Assembly: GCF_023017165.1 (NCBI RefSeq)
Contig: NZ_JALKBW010000001.1
Coordinates: forward strand, 806,001 to 870,000
Length of the DNA: 64,000 bases
DNA from: Gordonia alkaliphila
Lineage (GTDB): Bacteria > Actinomycetota > Actinomycetes > Mycobacteriales > Mycobacteriaceae
Direction: 5' to 3'
In this document: piece by piece, positions 53,136-62,543 of the stretch
Layout of the letters: each line of letters starts with the position of its first letter
Numbering within the stretch: position 1 is the first letter of the stretch
Made by a program: the position numbers and the translations under genes
The notes under the pieces: generated by a model
What the model saw: the letters and a program-made list of their open reading frames with translations, nothing else
The model's database searches: none
What the model was told of the DNA's origin: nothing

Positions 53136-54758
53136 CTACGAGCGGGCGCGGCGCGACTTCTTGCGCGGCGGGGGCAGGGTGCCCTCGGCGCGCAGTTCGG
53201 CGGCGTGTGCGGCGAGCGCGTCGACCAGCGACGAGATGGAGGCATCCTCCGGCCGCACGTCCACGCGCAGACCGAATTCGAGGGCCGTCTCCGCGGTCTT
53301 CGGGCCGATGCACGCGACGATGGTGCGGGCGTGCGGCTTGCCCGCGATACCGACCAGGTTGCGCACCGTGGAGCTCGAGGTGAAGCAGACCGCGTCGAAA
53401 CCGCCGGTCTTGATCATCTCGCGGGTGGCCGCGGGCGGCGGCGCCGCGCGGACGGTGCGGTAGGCGGTCACGTCGTCGATCTCCCAGCCGCGCGCACTGA
53501 GGCCCTCGGAGAGGGTTTCGGTGGCGATGTCGGCGCGGGGCAGCAGGATGCGGTCCACCGGGTCGAAGATCTCGTCGTACGGCGGGAAGTCGTCGAGCAG
53601 GCCGAGCGACGACTGTTCGCCGCTGGGCACCAGCTCGGGTTCCACACCGAACGAGCGCACGGCGTTGGCGGTGCCTTCGCCGACGCAGGCGATCTTGACG
53701 CCGGAGAAAGCGCGGGCGTCCAGACCGAACTCGGCGAACTTCTCCCACACCGCGCGGACCGCGTTGGTGGAGGTGAACACCAGCCACTGGTAGCGGCCGT
53801 CGACCAGACCCTTGACCGCGCGCTCCATCTGGGCGGGGCTGCGCGGCGGCTCGACGGCGATGGTCGGGACTTCCTGCGGGATGGCGCCGTGGGTCACCAG
53901 GCGGTCGCTCATCTCGGCGGCCTGATCCTTGGTGCGGGGCACCAGCACGGTCCAGCCGTACAGGGCGCGCGACTCCCACCAGGAGAACTTGGTGCGCGAA
54001 CCGACGAGCTTGCCGACGGTGAGGATCAGCGAGCCGGCGACGGCGGCGGCGTGCTCGGTGAGCGAGGCGAGGGTGGTGTCGATGGTGCGCTGCTGGCAGG
54101 TGGTGCCGTGCACGGTGATGGCGACGGGCGTCTGCGGCGCGAGGCCCTGCTCGGTGAGCGCGCTGGCGACCTCGCCGAGGTGGCCGTCGGTGGCGTGCAG
54201 CACCAGCGGGCCGGGGGCGGCGGCCAGGGCGGCCCAGTCCACGTCGCCGCGGACGTCGGCGACGGTGTGGCCGGAGCCGAGTGGCAGGCCGGCGAAGCCG
54301 GGGACGGCGGCCGCGTGCGGCAGACCGGGCAGCACCTCGAAGACGACGGTGGTGCGGGCCACGGCGGTGATCTCGGCGAGCACCGCGTCGGTGGTCATCG
54401 GATCGCCGGCCACCACGCGCACCACGTCGGTGCCGGTGCGGGCCTGCGTCACCAGGATCTTGGCGACCTGCGACGGATCGCCGAGCGCGGGACGGACCAC
54501 CGGTTCGGCTTCGTCGACCGGTTCGGGGGCGGGAGCCTCCTCGGCGGCCTTGCGTCCACTGCGCACCGGCGCGACCTCGGGGACGGCGTGCGCCGAGCCG
54601 ATCAGGTCGACGATGGCCGGTGCCACATCGGGGTCGACGAAGGCGACAGTCGCCTCGGCCAGCACGTTGAGGGCACGTACGGTCAGCAGATCCGGATTAC
54701 CGGGACCCGACCCGACGAACAGGATTCGGCCGGGACTAGCATTCTTGGTACGGCTCAT
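53136..54758 (-). CDS. hemD: Fused uroporphyrinogen-III C-methyltransferase/synthase HemD
   Basis: A 540-residue fusion. The N-terminal part has a precorrin-methyltransferase-like domain (VGSGPGNPDLLTVRA near 16 to 30) but the usual GGDP block reads VRVVAGDPMTTD, and a charged insert (EEAPAPEPVDEAEPVV) interrupts it. The C-terminal half (from about 270, YGWTVLVPRTKDQAAEMS) is uroporphyrinogen-III synthase, closing the tetrapyrrole ring with inversion of ring D. This matches the fused HemD of mycobacteria. The methyltransferase half may be inactive or divergent. ATG at 54758 follows AGGAG. A longer frame upstream is not conserved. Confidence 0.9.
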   Translation of the reverse strand: MSRTKNASPGRILFVGSGPGNPDLLTVRALNVLAEATVAFVDPDVAPAIVDLIGSAHAVPEVAPVRSGRKAAEEAPAPEPVDEAEPVVRPALGDPSQVAKILVTQARTGTDVVRVVAGDPMTTDAVLAEITAVARTTVVFEVLPGLPHAAAVPGFAGLPLGSGHTVADVRGDVDWAALAAAPGPLVLHATDGHLGEVASALTEQGLAPQTPVAITVHGTTCQQRTIDTTLASLTEHAAAVAGSLILTVGKLVGSRTKFSWWESRALYGWTVLVPRTKDQAAEMSDRLVTHGAIPQEVPTIAVEPPRSPAQMERAVKGLVDGRYQWLVFTSTNAVRAVWEKFAEFGLDARAFSGVKIACVGEGTANAVRSFGVEPELVPSGEQSSLGLLDDFPPYDEIFDPVDRILLPRADIATETLSEGLSARGWEIDDVTAYRTVRAAPPPAATREMIKTGGFDAVCFTSSSTVRNLVGIAGKPHARTIVACIGPKTAETALEFGLRVDVRPEDASISSLVDALAAHAAELRAEGTLPPPRKKSRRARS

Positions 54759-54813
54759 GCGTTCGCACTCTCCTGCCCGCGAGCGGGCTGCAGTTCGTTC
54801 TCTGCGGGAGCCG

Positions 54814-55767
54814 TCAGTCGGTGTCGCGGTTGCGATCCGGGTTGACGAGTGCGGCAGCACCGAGCTCCAGCAGTTCGGCGGCGAGATCCTTGCCCAGTTC
54901 AACGGCCCGTTCCACCGGGCCCACCGTCGAAGCGCGGATCACTTCGGATCCGTCTTCGGCCGCAGCTGCCGCGCGCAGCGACAGTTCGGCAAAGATGCGC
55001 CCGTCCTCATCGATCGATTCGACCACCTCGGCGATGGCGCCGACCGGCGCGGTGCACCCGGCCTCCAGGGTCGCGAGCACTGCGCGTTCGGCGTCGACCG
55101 CCGCACGGGTGGACGGGTCGTCCAACTCGGCGAGGATTCTCACCAGTTCGGCATCGTCGGCACGGCATTCGACGGCGAGAGCCCCCTGTGCCGGCGCGGG
55201 CAACATGACCACAGGATCGAGTGCCTCGGTGACCGCTTCGGTACGACCGATGCGAACCAGTCCGGCTCGGGCGACGACCACCGCGTCCAGTTCCCCGTTC
55301 GCGACTTTGCCCAACCGAGAATCAAGGTTGCCCCGTAGGGGGCGAATTTCCAAACCGAGACCCAGTGCTCTAAGCTGCGCCGCACGCCGCGGCGACGAGG
55401 TGCCCACCAGCGACCCCGGGGGCAGCTGGCCGAGGACCAGTCCATCCCGGCTGACCAGCGCATCTCGGGGATCCACGCGGGTCGGCACGGCCGCCATGGC
55501 GAGGTCCGGTTCGGGCGCCGTCGGCAGGTCCTTGTATGAGTGAATCGCGGCGTCACACTCACCGTTGCGCAGTGCGATGCGAATCGCGGTGGTGAACACG
55601 CCGACACCGATCTGCGCGACCGGGGCGGTGGAGGTGTCACCGTCGGTGCTGATGATCACCAGTTCCGCGGGGTGGCCGGCGGCGGTCAGCCGGTCGGCGA
55701 TGCCCTGCGCCTGCGTGGTGGCGAGCAGCGAGCCGCGGGTACCGATACGGATGGGGGCGACAGACAC
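54814..55767 (-). CDS. hemC: Porphobilinogen deaminase (hydroxymethylbilane synthase)
   Basis: A 317-residue enzyme that links four porphobilinogens. [15 protein letters not shown] and HSYKDLPT are substrate-binding regions, with the Asp in KDLPT, and the dipyrromethane cofactor Cys is in [14 protein letters not shown]. Length is normal. The gene follows hemA by 44 bases and precedes hemD by 55. Base composition agrees with its neighbours. Confidence 0.97.
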   Translation of the reverse strand: MSVAPIRIGTRGSLLATTQAQGIADRLTAAGHPAELVIISTDGDTSTAPVAQIGVGVFTTAIRIALRNGECDAAIHSYKDLPTAPEPDLAMAAVPTRVDPRDALVSRDGLVLGQLPPGSLVGTSSPRRAAQLRALGLGLEIRPLRGNLDSRLGKVANGELDAVVVARAGLVRIGRTEAVTEALDPVVMLPAPAQGALAVECRADDAELVRILAELDDPSTRAAVDAERAVLATLEAGCTAPVGAIAEVVESIDEDGRIFAELSLRAAAAAEDGSEVIRASTVGPVERAVELGKDLAAELLELGAAALVNPDRNRDTD

Positions 55768-55811
55768 GCCGGGTCCTTTCGTTGTGCCCGTGATGCGATT
55801 ACGGGACCGGC

Positions 55812-57137
55812 TCAGCGCGAGCCCGGATCCGGGGCCGCGACCTGTTCGGCGGTCCCCGGCTTGAGTTCGAACAGTTCGCGCAGCGCCTCGGCATAGTGGG
55901 TGCTGCCCGACGAGGCGAGCTGCTTGACCCGCACCGTCGGCGCGTGCAGAAGTTTGTCGGCGACGCGGCGCACCGTCTTGGCCACCTCGTCGCGTTGGGC
56001 CGCATCGAGATCGGGCAGGCGGCTCTCCAGCCGCAGGATCTCGGCGTCGACCAGATCGGCGGCGCGCTGGCGCAGCGCGGCGACCGTCGGGGTCACCTCG
56101 GCCTGCCGCTGCGCCGACAGGTAGCCGGCCAGTTCACCGGCCACGATGGCGGTGGCCGCGGCGGTGTCGTCGGCGGCGGCGCGGGCGCCGCTGTCGCCAC
56201 GCAGGCTCTCGATGTCGATCACGTGCACGCCGGGCAGGCGGGCCGCGGCCGGGTCGACGTTGCGGGGCAGCCCCAGGTCGCAGATCATCAGCGGGATCAT
56301 CGACGCGCGCCGCAGCAGCGCCTGGTGCACGTCGCCCACCTGCAGCACCGGCGTCACCGAGCCGGTCGCGGTCACCACGATGTCGGCGTCGGCCATCACC
56401 TCGGCCACGTCGTCGATCCCGGCCCCGCGCGTGGGGATGCCGTAGCGCTCGGTGACGCGGGCGGCGAGTTCGTTGGCGCGTTCGGTGGTGCGGTTGACCA
56501 CGAACATCTCGGTGATGCCCAGGCGTGCGAGTTCGCTGGTGGCCAGCGACCCCATCGCCCCGGCGCCGATCACCACGGCGCGCCGCATCGGCGGCTGGCC
56601 GGTGCCGCGCACGGCGTCGGCGCGGGCCACCGCCACCGACACCACGGAGGCGCCGGCGCGGTCGATACCGGTTTCGCTGTGCACCCGCTTGCCGACCCGC
56701 AGCGCCTGCTGCGCCAGTTCGTGCAGGGTGCTGCCCGCGGTCTTGTGCTCGTCGGCCACCGAGTACGCGGTGCGGATCTGGCCGAGGATCTGCTGCTCGC
56801 CCACCACCATCGAGTCCAGGCCCGCGGCGACGGTGAACAGGTGCTCCACCGCGGCCTCGGAGTAGCGCACGTAGGCGTGGTCGGTCATGTCGGCATAACT
56901 CATGCCGGAGTGCTCGCCGAACACCTGCCCCACGGTCTCCAGCGCCGGGTGGAAGGCGTCGACCACGGCGTACAACTCGATGCGATTGCAGGTGGAGACC
57001 AGCATGGCCTCGCTGACCGCGTGGGACTGCAACACCGACGAGACGAGCTTGGGCCGGTCGTGTTCAGACACGGCAAGTCGTTCGAGGACCGGTACTGGAG
57101 CGCTCCGATGGGAGACCCCGAACAACAAAAGACTCAC
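55812..57137 (-). CDS. hemA: Glutamyl-tRNA reductase
   Basis: A 441-residue enzyme that reduces glutamyl-tRNA to glutamate-1-semialdehyde, the committed step of this heme route. [18 protein letters not shown] begins the protein, the catalytic Cys lies in [16 protein letters not shown], and the NADPH motif [11 protein letters not shown] follows. GTG at 57137 is chosen because the protein then starts [14 protein letters not shown] as in Mycobacterium; a GTG at 57155 would overlap the upstream glutaredoxin gene by 14 bases. It is followed by hemC. Confidence 0.96.
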   Translation of the reverse strand: MSLLLFGVSHRSAPVPVLERLAVSEHDRPKLVSSVLQSHAVSEAMLVSTCNRIELYAVVDAFHPALETVGQVFGEHSGMSYADMTDHAYVRYSEAAVEHLFTVAAGLDSMVVGEQQILGQIRTAYSVADEHKTAGSTLHELAQQALRVGKRVHSETGIDRAGASVVSVAVARADAVRGTGQPPMRRAVVIGAGAMGSLATSELARLGITEMFVVNRTTERANELAARVTERYGIPTRGAGIDDVAEVMADADIVVTATGSVTPVLQVGDVHQALLRRASMIPLMICDLGLPRNVDPAAARLPGVHVIDIESLRGDSGARAAADDTAAATAIVAGELAGYLSAQRQAEVTPTVAALRQRAADLVDAEILRLESRLPDLDAAQRDEVAKTVRRVADKLLHAPTVRVKQLASSGSTHYAEALRELFELKPGTAEQVAAPDPGSR

Positions 57138-57141
57138 CCGG

Positions 57142-57447
57142 TCAGGGTAGTTCACTTCCCGGCGGGAGTTCCATCGCCCCGGCGAGGTCGGCGCGCAGCC
57201 GCGGTTCGTCGACCTCCCAGTAGGAGTGTTCGACGCCGTCGAGCAGGACCACCGGCACCCGGTCGCCGTACTCCGCCCGCGGATCCGGATCGCCCGCGGC
57301 GGCCAGCTCGTCCACGTCGGCCACCTGCGGCGTCAGCGCGTAGTCGGCCAGGATCGTCTCGAGCTGGGCGCGGGCGGTCGCACACAGGTGGCAGCCCGCC
57401 CGGGTCAGCAAGGTCACCACCGGAAGGGACTTCTGCTCAGCACTCAC
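57142..57447 (-). CDS. Glutaredoxin-like DUF836 protein
   Basis: A 101-residue thioredoxin-fold protein with the redox site [11 protein letters not shown] near 17 to 22. It resembles Rv0508. It precedes hemA by 4 bases and is probably co-transcribed. GTG at 57447 has TAGACT eight bases upstream, so the hem transcript may start here without a leader. A link between thiol state and glutamyl-tRNA reductase, which uses a catalytic Cys, is possible but not known. Confidence 0.85.
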   Translation of the reverse strand: MSAEQKSLPVVTLLTRAGCHLCATARAQLETILADYALTPQVADVDELAAAGDPDPRAEYGDRVPVVLLDGVEHSYWEVDEPRLRADLAGAMELPPGSELP

Positions 57448-57546
57448 AAGCGGCGAGTCTAATCACAGACGGCGCTTCCCCACCCCTCACGCTAGGCTGA
57501 AACCGCACCGAACCGCACGCTTCACCCGATGCCCAGGAGGTAGCCC

Positions 57547-58731
57547 GTGAGCCGCAACTCCCCCGACCGCGACACCGACTTCGACGAGGCCGCAGGCGAC
57601 GCGACCGCCGACGATGCGCTCGTGGACGAGGCGCTGGAGGACGAGGCGATTCTCGCGCACGTCCACGAGAGCCAGGAGCTGGCGGCCGAGCAGTTCGACG
57701 CGGACCCGCACGACGACGACTACGCCGAGGACGCCGAGCTGAGCGAGGCCGACGCGGCCGCGCTGCGCGAGGAAGAGGAGAACCGTCGTGTCGCGGCCTG
57801 GCTGGCCGATCGCGCCGGCCGCTTCCGGCAGAGCGCGGGCGAACTGCGCCAGGTGCTCGCCGGTGAGGCGGCGGCCACCGCCGCCGTCGAATCGCTGCGT
57901 CGTCGTACGCCGGCGGCCACCGATTCGGAGACACCCGAGGTGACCGACCTGACGGCGGCCGCCTTCTTCGACGTCGACAACACGCTGGTGCACGGCGCGT
58001 CGATCGTGCTGTTCGCGCGCGGCCTGGCCGCCCGAAAGTACTTCTCCTACAACGACATCGCGAAGTTCGCGTGGCAGCAGGCCAAGTTCCGGCTGACCGG
58101 CCGCGAGAACATGGACGACGTCGCGCAGGGTCGCGACAAGGCGCTCAGCTTCATCGCCGGACGCTCCACCGAGGAACTGGTGGCGCTCGGCGAGGAGATC
58201 TACGACGAGTACATCGCCGACCGCATCTGGCCGGGCACCGAGGCGCTCGCGCAGCGCCACCTGGCCGCGGGCCAGCAGGTGTGGCTGGTCACCGCGACAC
58301 CGGTGGAGCTGGCGCAGACCATCGCCCACCGCCTCGGCCTGACCGGCGCCCTGGGCACCGTGGCCGAGAGCGAGGACGGCGTGTTCACCGGCCGCCTGGT
58401 GGGCGACATCCTGCACGGCCCCGGCAAGGCGCACGCCATCCGTGCGCTGGCGGTGCGGGAGGGCCTGAACCTCAAGCGCTGCACCGCCTACTCCGACTCG
58501 TACAACGACGTGCCGATGCTGTCGCTGGTCGGCACGGCCGTGGCGATCAACCCGGACGCGGATCTGCGCGACGTCGCGAAGGTGCGCGGCTGGGAGTCGT
58601 ACGACTTCCGGACCGCACGCAAGGCCGCCAAGTACGGTGCGGGTTCGGCGATGGTCCTCGGCGCCGCCACCGGCGGGGCGTTCGTCACCGGCCGTATGCT
58701 GCGCGCGTTCGCAGACCGTCAGCCCAAATAG
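57547..58731 (+). CDS. HAD-IB family phosphatase (SerB-like) with acidic N-terminal extension
   Basis: A 394-residue protein. The HAD domain starts near 138: [13 protein letters not shown] (DVDNT at 142 to 146) carries the nucleophile and acid Asp, [17 protein letters not shown] contains the motif II Thr, and [15 protein letters not shown] is motif IV. The HAD-IB group includes phosphoserine phosphatase and related lipid or CoA phosphatases (compare Rv0505c), so the substrate is open. Residues 1 to about 130 are an acidic, disordered extension ([20 protein letters not shown]). GTG at 57547 has a strong AGGAGGT. Confidence 0.85.
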   Translation: MSRNSPDRDTDFDEAAGDATADDALVDEALEDEAILAHVHESQELAAEQFDADPHDDDYAEDAELSEADAAALREEEENRRVAAWLADRAGRFRQSAGELRQVLAGEAAATAAVESLRRRTPAATDSETPEVTDLTAAAFFDVDNTLVHGASIVLFARGLAARKYFSYNDIAKFAWQQAKFRLTGRENMDDVAQGRDKALSFIAGRSTEELVALGEEIYDEYIADRIWPGTEALAQRHLAAGQQVWLVTATPVELAQTIAHRLGLTGALGTVAESEDGVFTGRLVGDILHGPGKAHAIRALAVREGLNLKRCTAYSDSYNDVPMLSLVGTAVAINPDADLRDVAKVRGWESYDFRTARKAAKYGAGSAMVLGAATGGAFVTGRMLRAFADRQPK

Positions 58732-59852
58732 ACGCTGGCGCGACGACTCAGCATGCGGAACAGCGTCTGCTGGATCTCCTCGCGCACGTGGTCGGTGAGG
58801 TCGAAGACCACCATCGGGTCGTCGGCCGACGCCGTGTCGTAGCCGCTGGTGTCGATGGGCCGACCGAAGTGGATGTGCCACTTGGACGGCAGCGGCACCA
58901 TGCCGAGCGGGCCGAGCCACGGGAACAGCGGCGTGATCGGGAAGTACGGCAGACCCAGGGCCCGCGCGAGCGGCTTGAGGTCGGCGATCATCGGGTAGAT
59001 CTCCTCGGAGCCGACGATCGAGACCGGGATGATCGGCGCGCCCGTGCGGATCGCCGTGGTCACGAAGCCGCCGCGGCCGAAGCGCTGCAGCTTGTACCGG
59101 TCCTTGTACATCTTGCCGATGCCCTTGAAGCCCTCCGGCCACACCGCGGTGAGCTCGCCCTGGCGCAGCAGCGCCTCGGCGTCCTCGTGGCAGGCCAGGG
59201 TGGCGCCGATGCGGCGGGCGAACTCGCTGACCACGGGGGTGTCGAAGGCCATGTCGGCGGCCAGCGGACGCAGGTAGCGGCCGGCCGGGTGGTTGTCGCG
59301 CACGGCCAGCGAGCAGATCACGGCGTCGATCGGGATGGTGCCGGCGTGGTTGGCCACCAGCAGCGCGGCGCCTTCGGACGGCAGGTTCTCGATGCCGGTC
59401 ACTTCCACCCGGAACCACTTCTGGTAGAGCTGCCGGACGGCCGGGAACCAGACCGATTCGGTGAAGTGCGGGTCGAAGCCGAAGTCGTCGACGGCGTATT
59501 CGCCGGTCATCCGCTCCCGGATGAAGCCGGACGTGGCGATCAGCGAGTCGGCGACCGCGTTGCGGAGGCCGCCGAGGCTGAACAGCGGCGACTGCCGCAC
59601 CTGGTCGAGTTGGGGGCCGGGTTCGTCGGGCAGCACGATGTCGGTGTTGATCGGGACGATCTCGGCGCCGTCGGTCCCGAAACCGTCGGTGTTCGGATGT
59701 CCCAGCGGCGCGGACGGCGCCCGCTGGTCGGAGGTGTACAGCGAGATCACCTTCGCGGTGCGCGCGTCGCTGCGCTTATCCATCGGTGGCACGAGTGAAC
59801 CCACCCCTTCGTTGTCACGTCGCCCGTCGTTCATCGTAGTCCGGCCGGTCAT
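58719..59852 (-). CDS. PlsC-like lysophospholipid acyltransferase
   Basis: A 377-residue acyltransferase that should move an acyl group to a lysolipid or sugar hydroxyl. The family block NHAGTIPID at 168 to 176 is a variant of NHX4D, with an extra spacing between His and Asp, and [15 protein letters not shown] is the second block. The N-terminal 125 residues are hydrophilic. Its ATG overlaps the SDR gene stop by ATGA, and the convergent HAD gene stop lies 13 bases inside its 3' end (58719 to 58731 shared). It corresponds to Rv0502. Confidence 0.85.
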   Translation of the reverse strand: MTGRTTMNDGRRDNEGVGSLVPPMDKRSDARTAKVISLYTSDQRAPSAPLGHPNTDGFGTDGAEIVPINTDIVLPDEPGPQLDQVRQSPLFSLGGLRNAVADSLIATSGFIRERMTGEYAVDDFGFDPHFTESVWFPAVRQLYQKWFRVEVTGIENLPSEGAALLVANHAGTIPIDAVICSLAVRDNHPAGRYLRPLAADMAFDTPVVSEFARRIGATLACHEDAEALLRQGELTAVWPEGFKGIGKMYKDRYKLQRFGRGGFVTTAIRTGAPIIPVSIVGSEEIYPMIADLKPLARALGLPYFPITPLFPWLGPLGMVPLPSKWHIHFGRPIDTSGYDTASADDPMVVFDLTDHVREEIQQTLFRMLSRRASVYLG

Positions 59853-60904
59853 TGGATCGCTGTGGCGGCGGACACCGCTCGCTGCTGCAGGCGCCGCCAG
59901 GCGTCCTCGCTGACCACCGGCGAGGTGTTGCCCCGCTCGACGAAGTCGTCGAGCGTCTCCCGCGTCGTGTACCGCGGGTGGAAACCGAGCTCTTCGCGCA
60001 TGCGCGTGGTGTCGAGGACCCGACCGAACGACAGGAAGCCCTCCTGCTCGGCGCGGATCGACGGCAGCCGACCGTCGCGCAGCACGCCGACCAACGGCGA
60101 CAGCAGCTGCGGGGGCACCGGCAGCTGAACGTGTCCGGCTCGGTGGACCGCTTGCGCGAGGGTCACCACGCCGTCGCCGGCGAGGTTGAAGGTGCCCGGC
60201 GTGCCGCGGGTGGTGGCCCACTCCAGCGCGCCGAGGGCGTCCTCCTCGTGCAGGAACTGCAGTCGTGCCTGGTGACCGAAGACCACCGGCACCATCGGCA
60301 TGGACAGGTAGCTGCTCATCCGGGTGGCGATGCGCGGACCGAGGATGGCCTGCGGGCGCAGGATGGTCACGTCGATGTCCTGCCGACGACGGGCCAGTCC
60401 GCGGGCGTAGCCCTCCACGTCGAGCATGTCCCGGCCGTAGCCGCGCTTGGGTTCGCGGCGCGCGGGGGTGCCCTCGCGGAAGTAGGCGGGGTCGGCGGAG
60501 CTGGCGCCGTAGATCATCGCGGTGGACCGCAGGATCACCCGCTTCACGCTGGGGGTGCGCTGGCAGGCGGCGTAGACCTGCATGGAGCCGACCACGTTGA
60601 GCTCTTTGATGGCGGCCGAGTGGCCTGCGGCATCCATGATCGACGGCGCCGCGTGCACCACCGTATCGACGTCGTAGCCGGCCAGCGCGCGGGCGATGGC
60701 CGGTCGTCGGATGTCCAGGCGCAGGAAGTCGGCGCGGCCCATGCGGCGCATCAGCGTCTTGCTGGGGACCCGCGAATCCACGGCCACGATCCGCTCGATG
60801 TCCGGGTTCTCCGCGAGGCGCGACACCAGGTAGCCGCCGAGGAAGGTGGAGGCGCCGGTGACCAGCACCGAACGCGGCGCGGTCCCTGCGGGCAGATCTG
60901 TCAT
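59849..60904 (-). CDS. SDR-type NAD-dependent epimerase/dehydratase
   Basis: A 351-residue extended SDR protein. The cofactor motif is VLVTGASTFLGGYLVSRL (14 to 31) and VVAVDSRVPS follows. The usual catalytic YxxxK is not clear: the expected region reads KRGYGRDMLDVEGY, with Tyr but no Lys three residues after it, so catalysis by the classical mechanism is doubtful. Mycobacterial equivalents are annotated as UDP-glucose epimerase (Rv0501), on weak grounds. TAGCCT stands seven bases before the ATG, so it is probably leaderless and is the first gene of a pair with the acyltransferase. Confidence 0.78.
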   Translation of the reverse strand: MTDLPAGTAPRSVLVTGASTFLGGYLVSRLAENPDIERIVAVDSRVPSKTLMRRMGRADFLRLDIRRPAIARALAGYDVDTVVHAAPSIMDAAGHSAAIKELNVVGSMQVYAACQRTPSVKRVILRSTAMIYGASSADPAYFREGTPARREPKRGYGRDMLDVEGYARGLARRRQDIDVTILRPQAILGPRIATRMSSYLSMPMVPVVFGHQARLQFLHEEDALGALEWATTRGTPGTFNLAGDGVVTLAQAVHRAGHVQLPVPPQLLSPLVGVLRDGRLPSIRAEQEGFLSFGRVLDTTRMREELGFHPRYTTRETLDDFVERGNTSPVVSEDAWRRLQQRAVSAATAIQ

Positions 60905-60924
60905 GTTCTCCAGGCTAACGAACG

Positions 60925-60956
60925 ACGAAACCCGCCCAAGATTGAGCGGGTTTCGT
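60925..60956 (-). terminator. Terminator of the bS22 gene
   Basis: ACGAAACCCGC (60925 to 60935) and GCGGGTTTCGT (60946 to 60956) are exact complements with a 10-base loop, 20 bases after the bS22 stop on the minus strand and just before the SDR leaderless start. Confidence 0.6.
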
Positions 60957-60975
60957 GGGTGTTACGTCTCTCGAC

Positions 60976-61077
60976 TCACTTGCCGAGTTTACGACGCTGC
61001 ACGCGAGTACGGCGAAGCAGCTTGCGGTGCTTCTTCTTCGACATGCGCTTGCGGCGCTTCTTGATCACTGAACCCAT
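60976..61077 (-). CDS. 30S ribosomal protein bS22 (AURKAIP1/COX24 family)
   Basis: A 33-residue, very basic protein ([19 protein letters not shown], ending VQRRKLGK), identical in layout to the actinobacterial bS22 that sits near the decoding region of the small subunit (Rv0500B in Mycobacterium). The ATG at 61077 has AGGAGAG in the normal place. It is followed by a clear hairpin. Too short for most gene callers. Confidence 0.93.
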
Positions 61078-61229
61078 GGGGCTCTCCTCACGATCTTGCT
61101 GATGGTCCGTAGGCCGCGGTCGACAGCTGGGACGATTACGGCGCTCCAGTCCCGCTCAGCGCGACCGGGACCCGAGGCTCCATCTTACCGATTCGATGAA
61201 CCGGAGACGAAATCGGGCTGCGCGCGGAA

Positions 61230-61433
61230 CTATCCGGCGTCGAAGTACGAGGTCTCCAGGTAGTCGTGCACGGCCTTGGCGTGCACGCGGAACGAACGAC
61301 CGACGCGCACGGCCGGCAGCTCTCCACTGTGCACCAGGCGGTACACGGTCATCTTCGAAACGCGCATCAGCGCGGCAACCTCGGCAACGGTCAGAAACTG
61401 GGTCCCTGCACCGGGCTCATCTACTGCAGCCAT
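61230..61433 (-). CDS. BldC/excisionase-type DNA-binding protein
   Basis: A 67-residue single helix-turn-helix protein: FLTVAEVAALMRVSKMTVYR and SGELPAVRVGRSFRVHAKAV, the MerR-like excisionase family (Rv0500A in Mycobacterium). It binds DNA; the targets are not known. The upstream region to proC contains a palindrome and an inverted repeat. The gene lies 152 bases before bS22 in the same direction. Confidence 0.9.
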   Translation of the reverse strand: MAAVDEPGAGTQFLTVAEVAALMRVSKMTVYRLVHSGELPAVRVGRSFRVHAKAVHDYLETSYFDAG

Positions 61434-61494
61434 GAATAATCAAACCTCCGGTGCACGCATCGTGGCCACCGGCTTCCCCTCCGGCGGACATAGA

Positions 61495-61504
61495 CACGTA
61501 CGTG
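61495..61504. promoter_or_regulatory. Palindrome CACGTACGTG
   Basis: A 10-base perfect palindrome about 60 bases before the excisionase-like gene start, in the gap after proC. It could be an operator. Confidence 0.4.
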
Positions 61505-61523
61505 CTGATAGAAGCTTAACGTG

Positions 61524-61540
61524 GCAGATGTGAAATCTGC
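61524..61540. repeat. Inverted repeat GCAGAT-GTGAA-ATCTGC
   Basis: Six-base arms (61524 to 61529 and 61535 to 61540) around five bases, about 77 bases after the proC stop in its direction of transcription. Either a short terminator or an operator for the small DNA-binding gene that follows. Confidence 0.4.
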
Positions 61541-61616
61541 GACGTGAGTGGCCAAGTTGGCGATGTATTACTCGGCTGTTATTTGCCGAATCGTCCCATA
61601 ATCGCAGGTCGCGGAC

Positions 61617-62495
61617 TCAGCCCTCGTCGTCGACGAACTCGGCGGCCACTGCGCCGCCGCCGCGCGAACCCTCAACGTCGGCTCGACGTGCGGCCATCTT
61701 GCTGTACTCGGCGGCGGCCCGCGCGGCCTCGCTGGTGGCGTGCCGCAGCCCGTATCGCTCGAACTCGCGCAGCGCCGCGGCGGTGGTCCCGCCGGGCGAG
61801 GTGACCGCGGCACGCAGATCCACCGGGGAGACCCCGGATTCGACCAGCAGCTCGCCGGCCCCCTTGAGGGTCTGCCCGGCCAGTTCGAGGGCCTGCACGC
61901 GCGTCAACCCGAGTCCGACCCCGGCATCGGCGAGCGCCTCCACCATCAGGAAGAAGTAGGCCGGACCGGAGCCGGAGATCGCGGTGACCGCATCCATCTG
62001 CTTCTCCGGGACCACCATCACCTTGCCGACGGTCTCCATCAGCCGGACCGCGACCGCGACCTGCTCCTCGTCGGCGTGCCGACCGGCGCAGACCGCACTC
62101 ATGCCCTCGTTGACGAGCATCGGGGTATTGGGCATAACCCGGATCACCGGGGTGCCGGCGGGCAGCGCGGCCTCGTAGCGCACCGTCGGGATGCCGGCCA
62201 CCAGCGACACCGTGATGCGCTCGGTCTCGCCGCTGTCGTCGGCCCGCGCCAATTCTCGCAGGACCGACTCGACGGCGTCCGGCTTCACCGCGAGGAAGAC
62301 CACCTGCGCGCTCTCGGCCGCGTCCCGCACGTCCTGCGTCACGCGGACGCCGTAGTCCTCGGCGAGCTCGGTCGCCCGCGCCGGCAGCTTCTCCACCACC
62401 ACCAGGTCGCGGCTGGGCTTGCCCGCCTTGATCAGGCCGGCCAGCAGGGCCTCACCGATCTTGCCGCCGCCGATGATCGCTACCCGCTCGCTCAT
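61617..62495 (-). CDS. proC: Pyrroline-5-carboxylate reductase
   Basis: A 292-residue enzyme that makes L-proline from pyrroline-5-carboxylate with NAD(P)H. The Rossmann motif GGGKIGEAL is near 8 to 16, and the C-terminal domain has SGSGPAYFFLMVEALADAG, TLKGAGELL and AAVTSPGGTTAAALREFE, the typical PROSITE-like block. Length is slightly above the norm because of a C-terminal tail. It is the last gene of the thioesterase-proC pair here, with 48 bases between them. Confidence 0.96.
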   Translation of the reverse strand: MSERVAIIGGGKIGEALLAGLIKAGKPSRDLVVVEKLPARATELAEDYGVRVTQDVRDAAESAQVVFLAVKPDAVESVLRELARADDSGETERITVSLVAGIPTVRYEAALPAGTPVIRVMPNTPMLVNEGMSAVCAGRHADEEQVAVAVRLMETVGKVMVVPEKQMDAVTAISGSGPAYFFLMVEALADAGVGLGLTRVQALELAGQTLKGAGELLVESGVSPVDLRAAVTSPGGTTAAALREFERYGLRHATSEAARAAAEYSKMAARRADVEGSRGGGAVAAEFVDDEG

Positions 62496-62543
62496 GTCGT
62501 CTCTCTCGTCTTCTCGCTCGTGTCGTTCTCTGGTCGATCCGGG

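Noticed and set aside
57138..57155. A longer hemA start at GTG 57155
   Set aside because: It would overlap the glutaredoxin gene by 14 bases, and the shorter form begins exactly like known hemA products.
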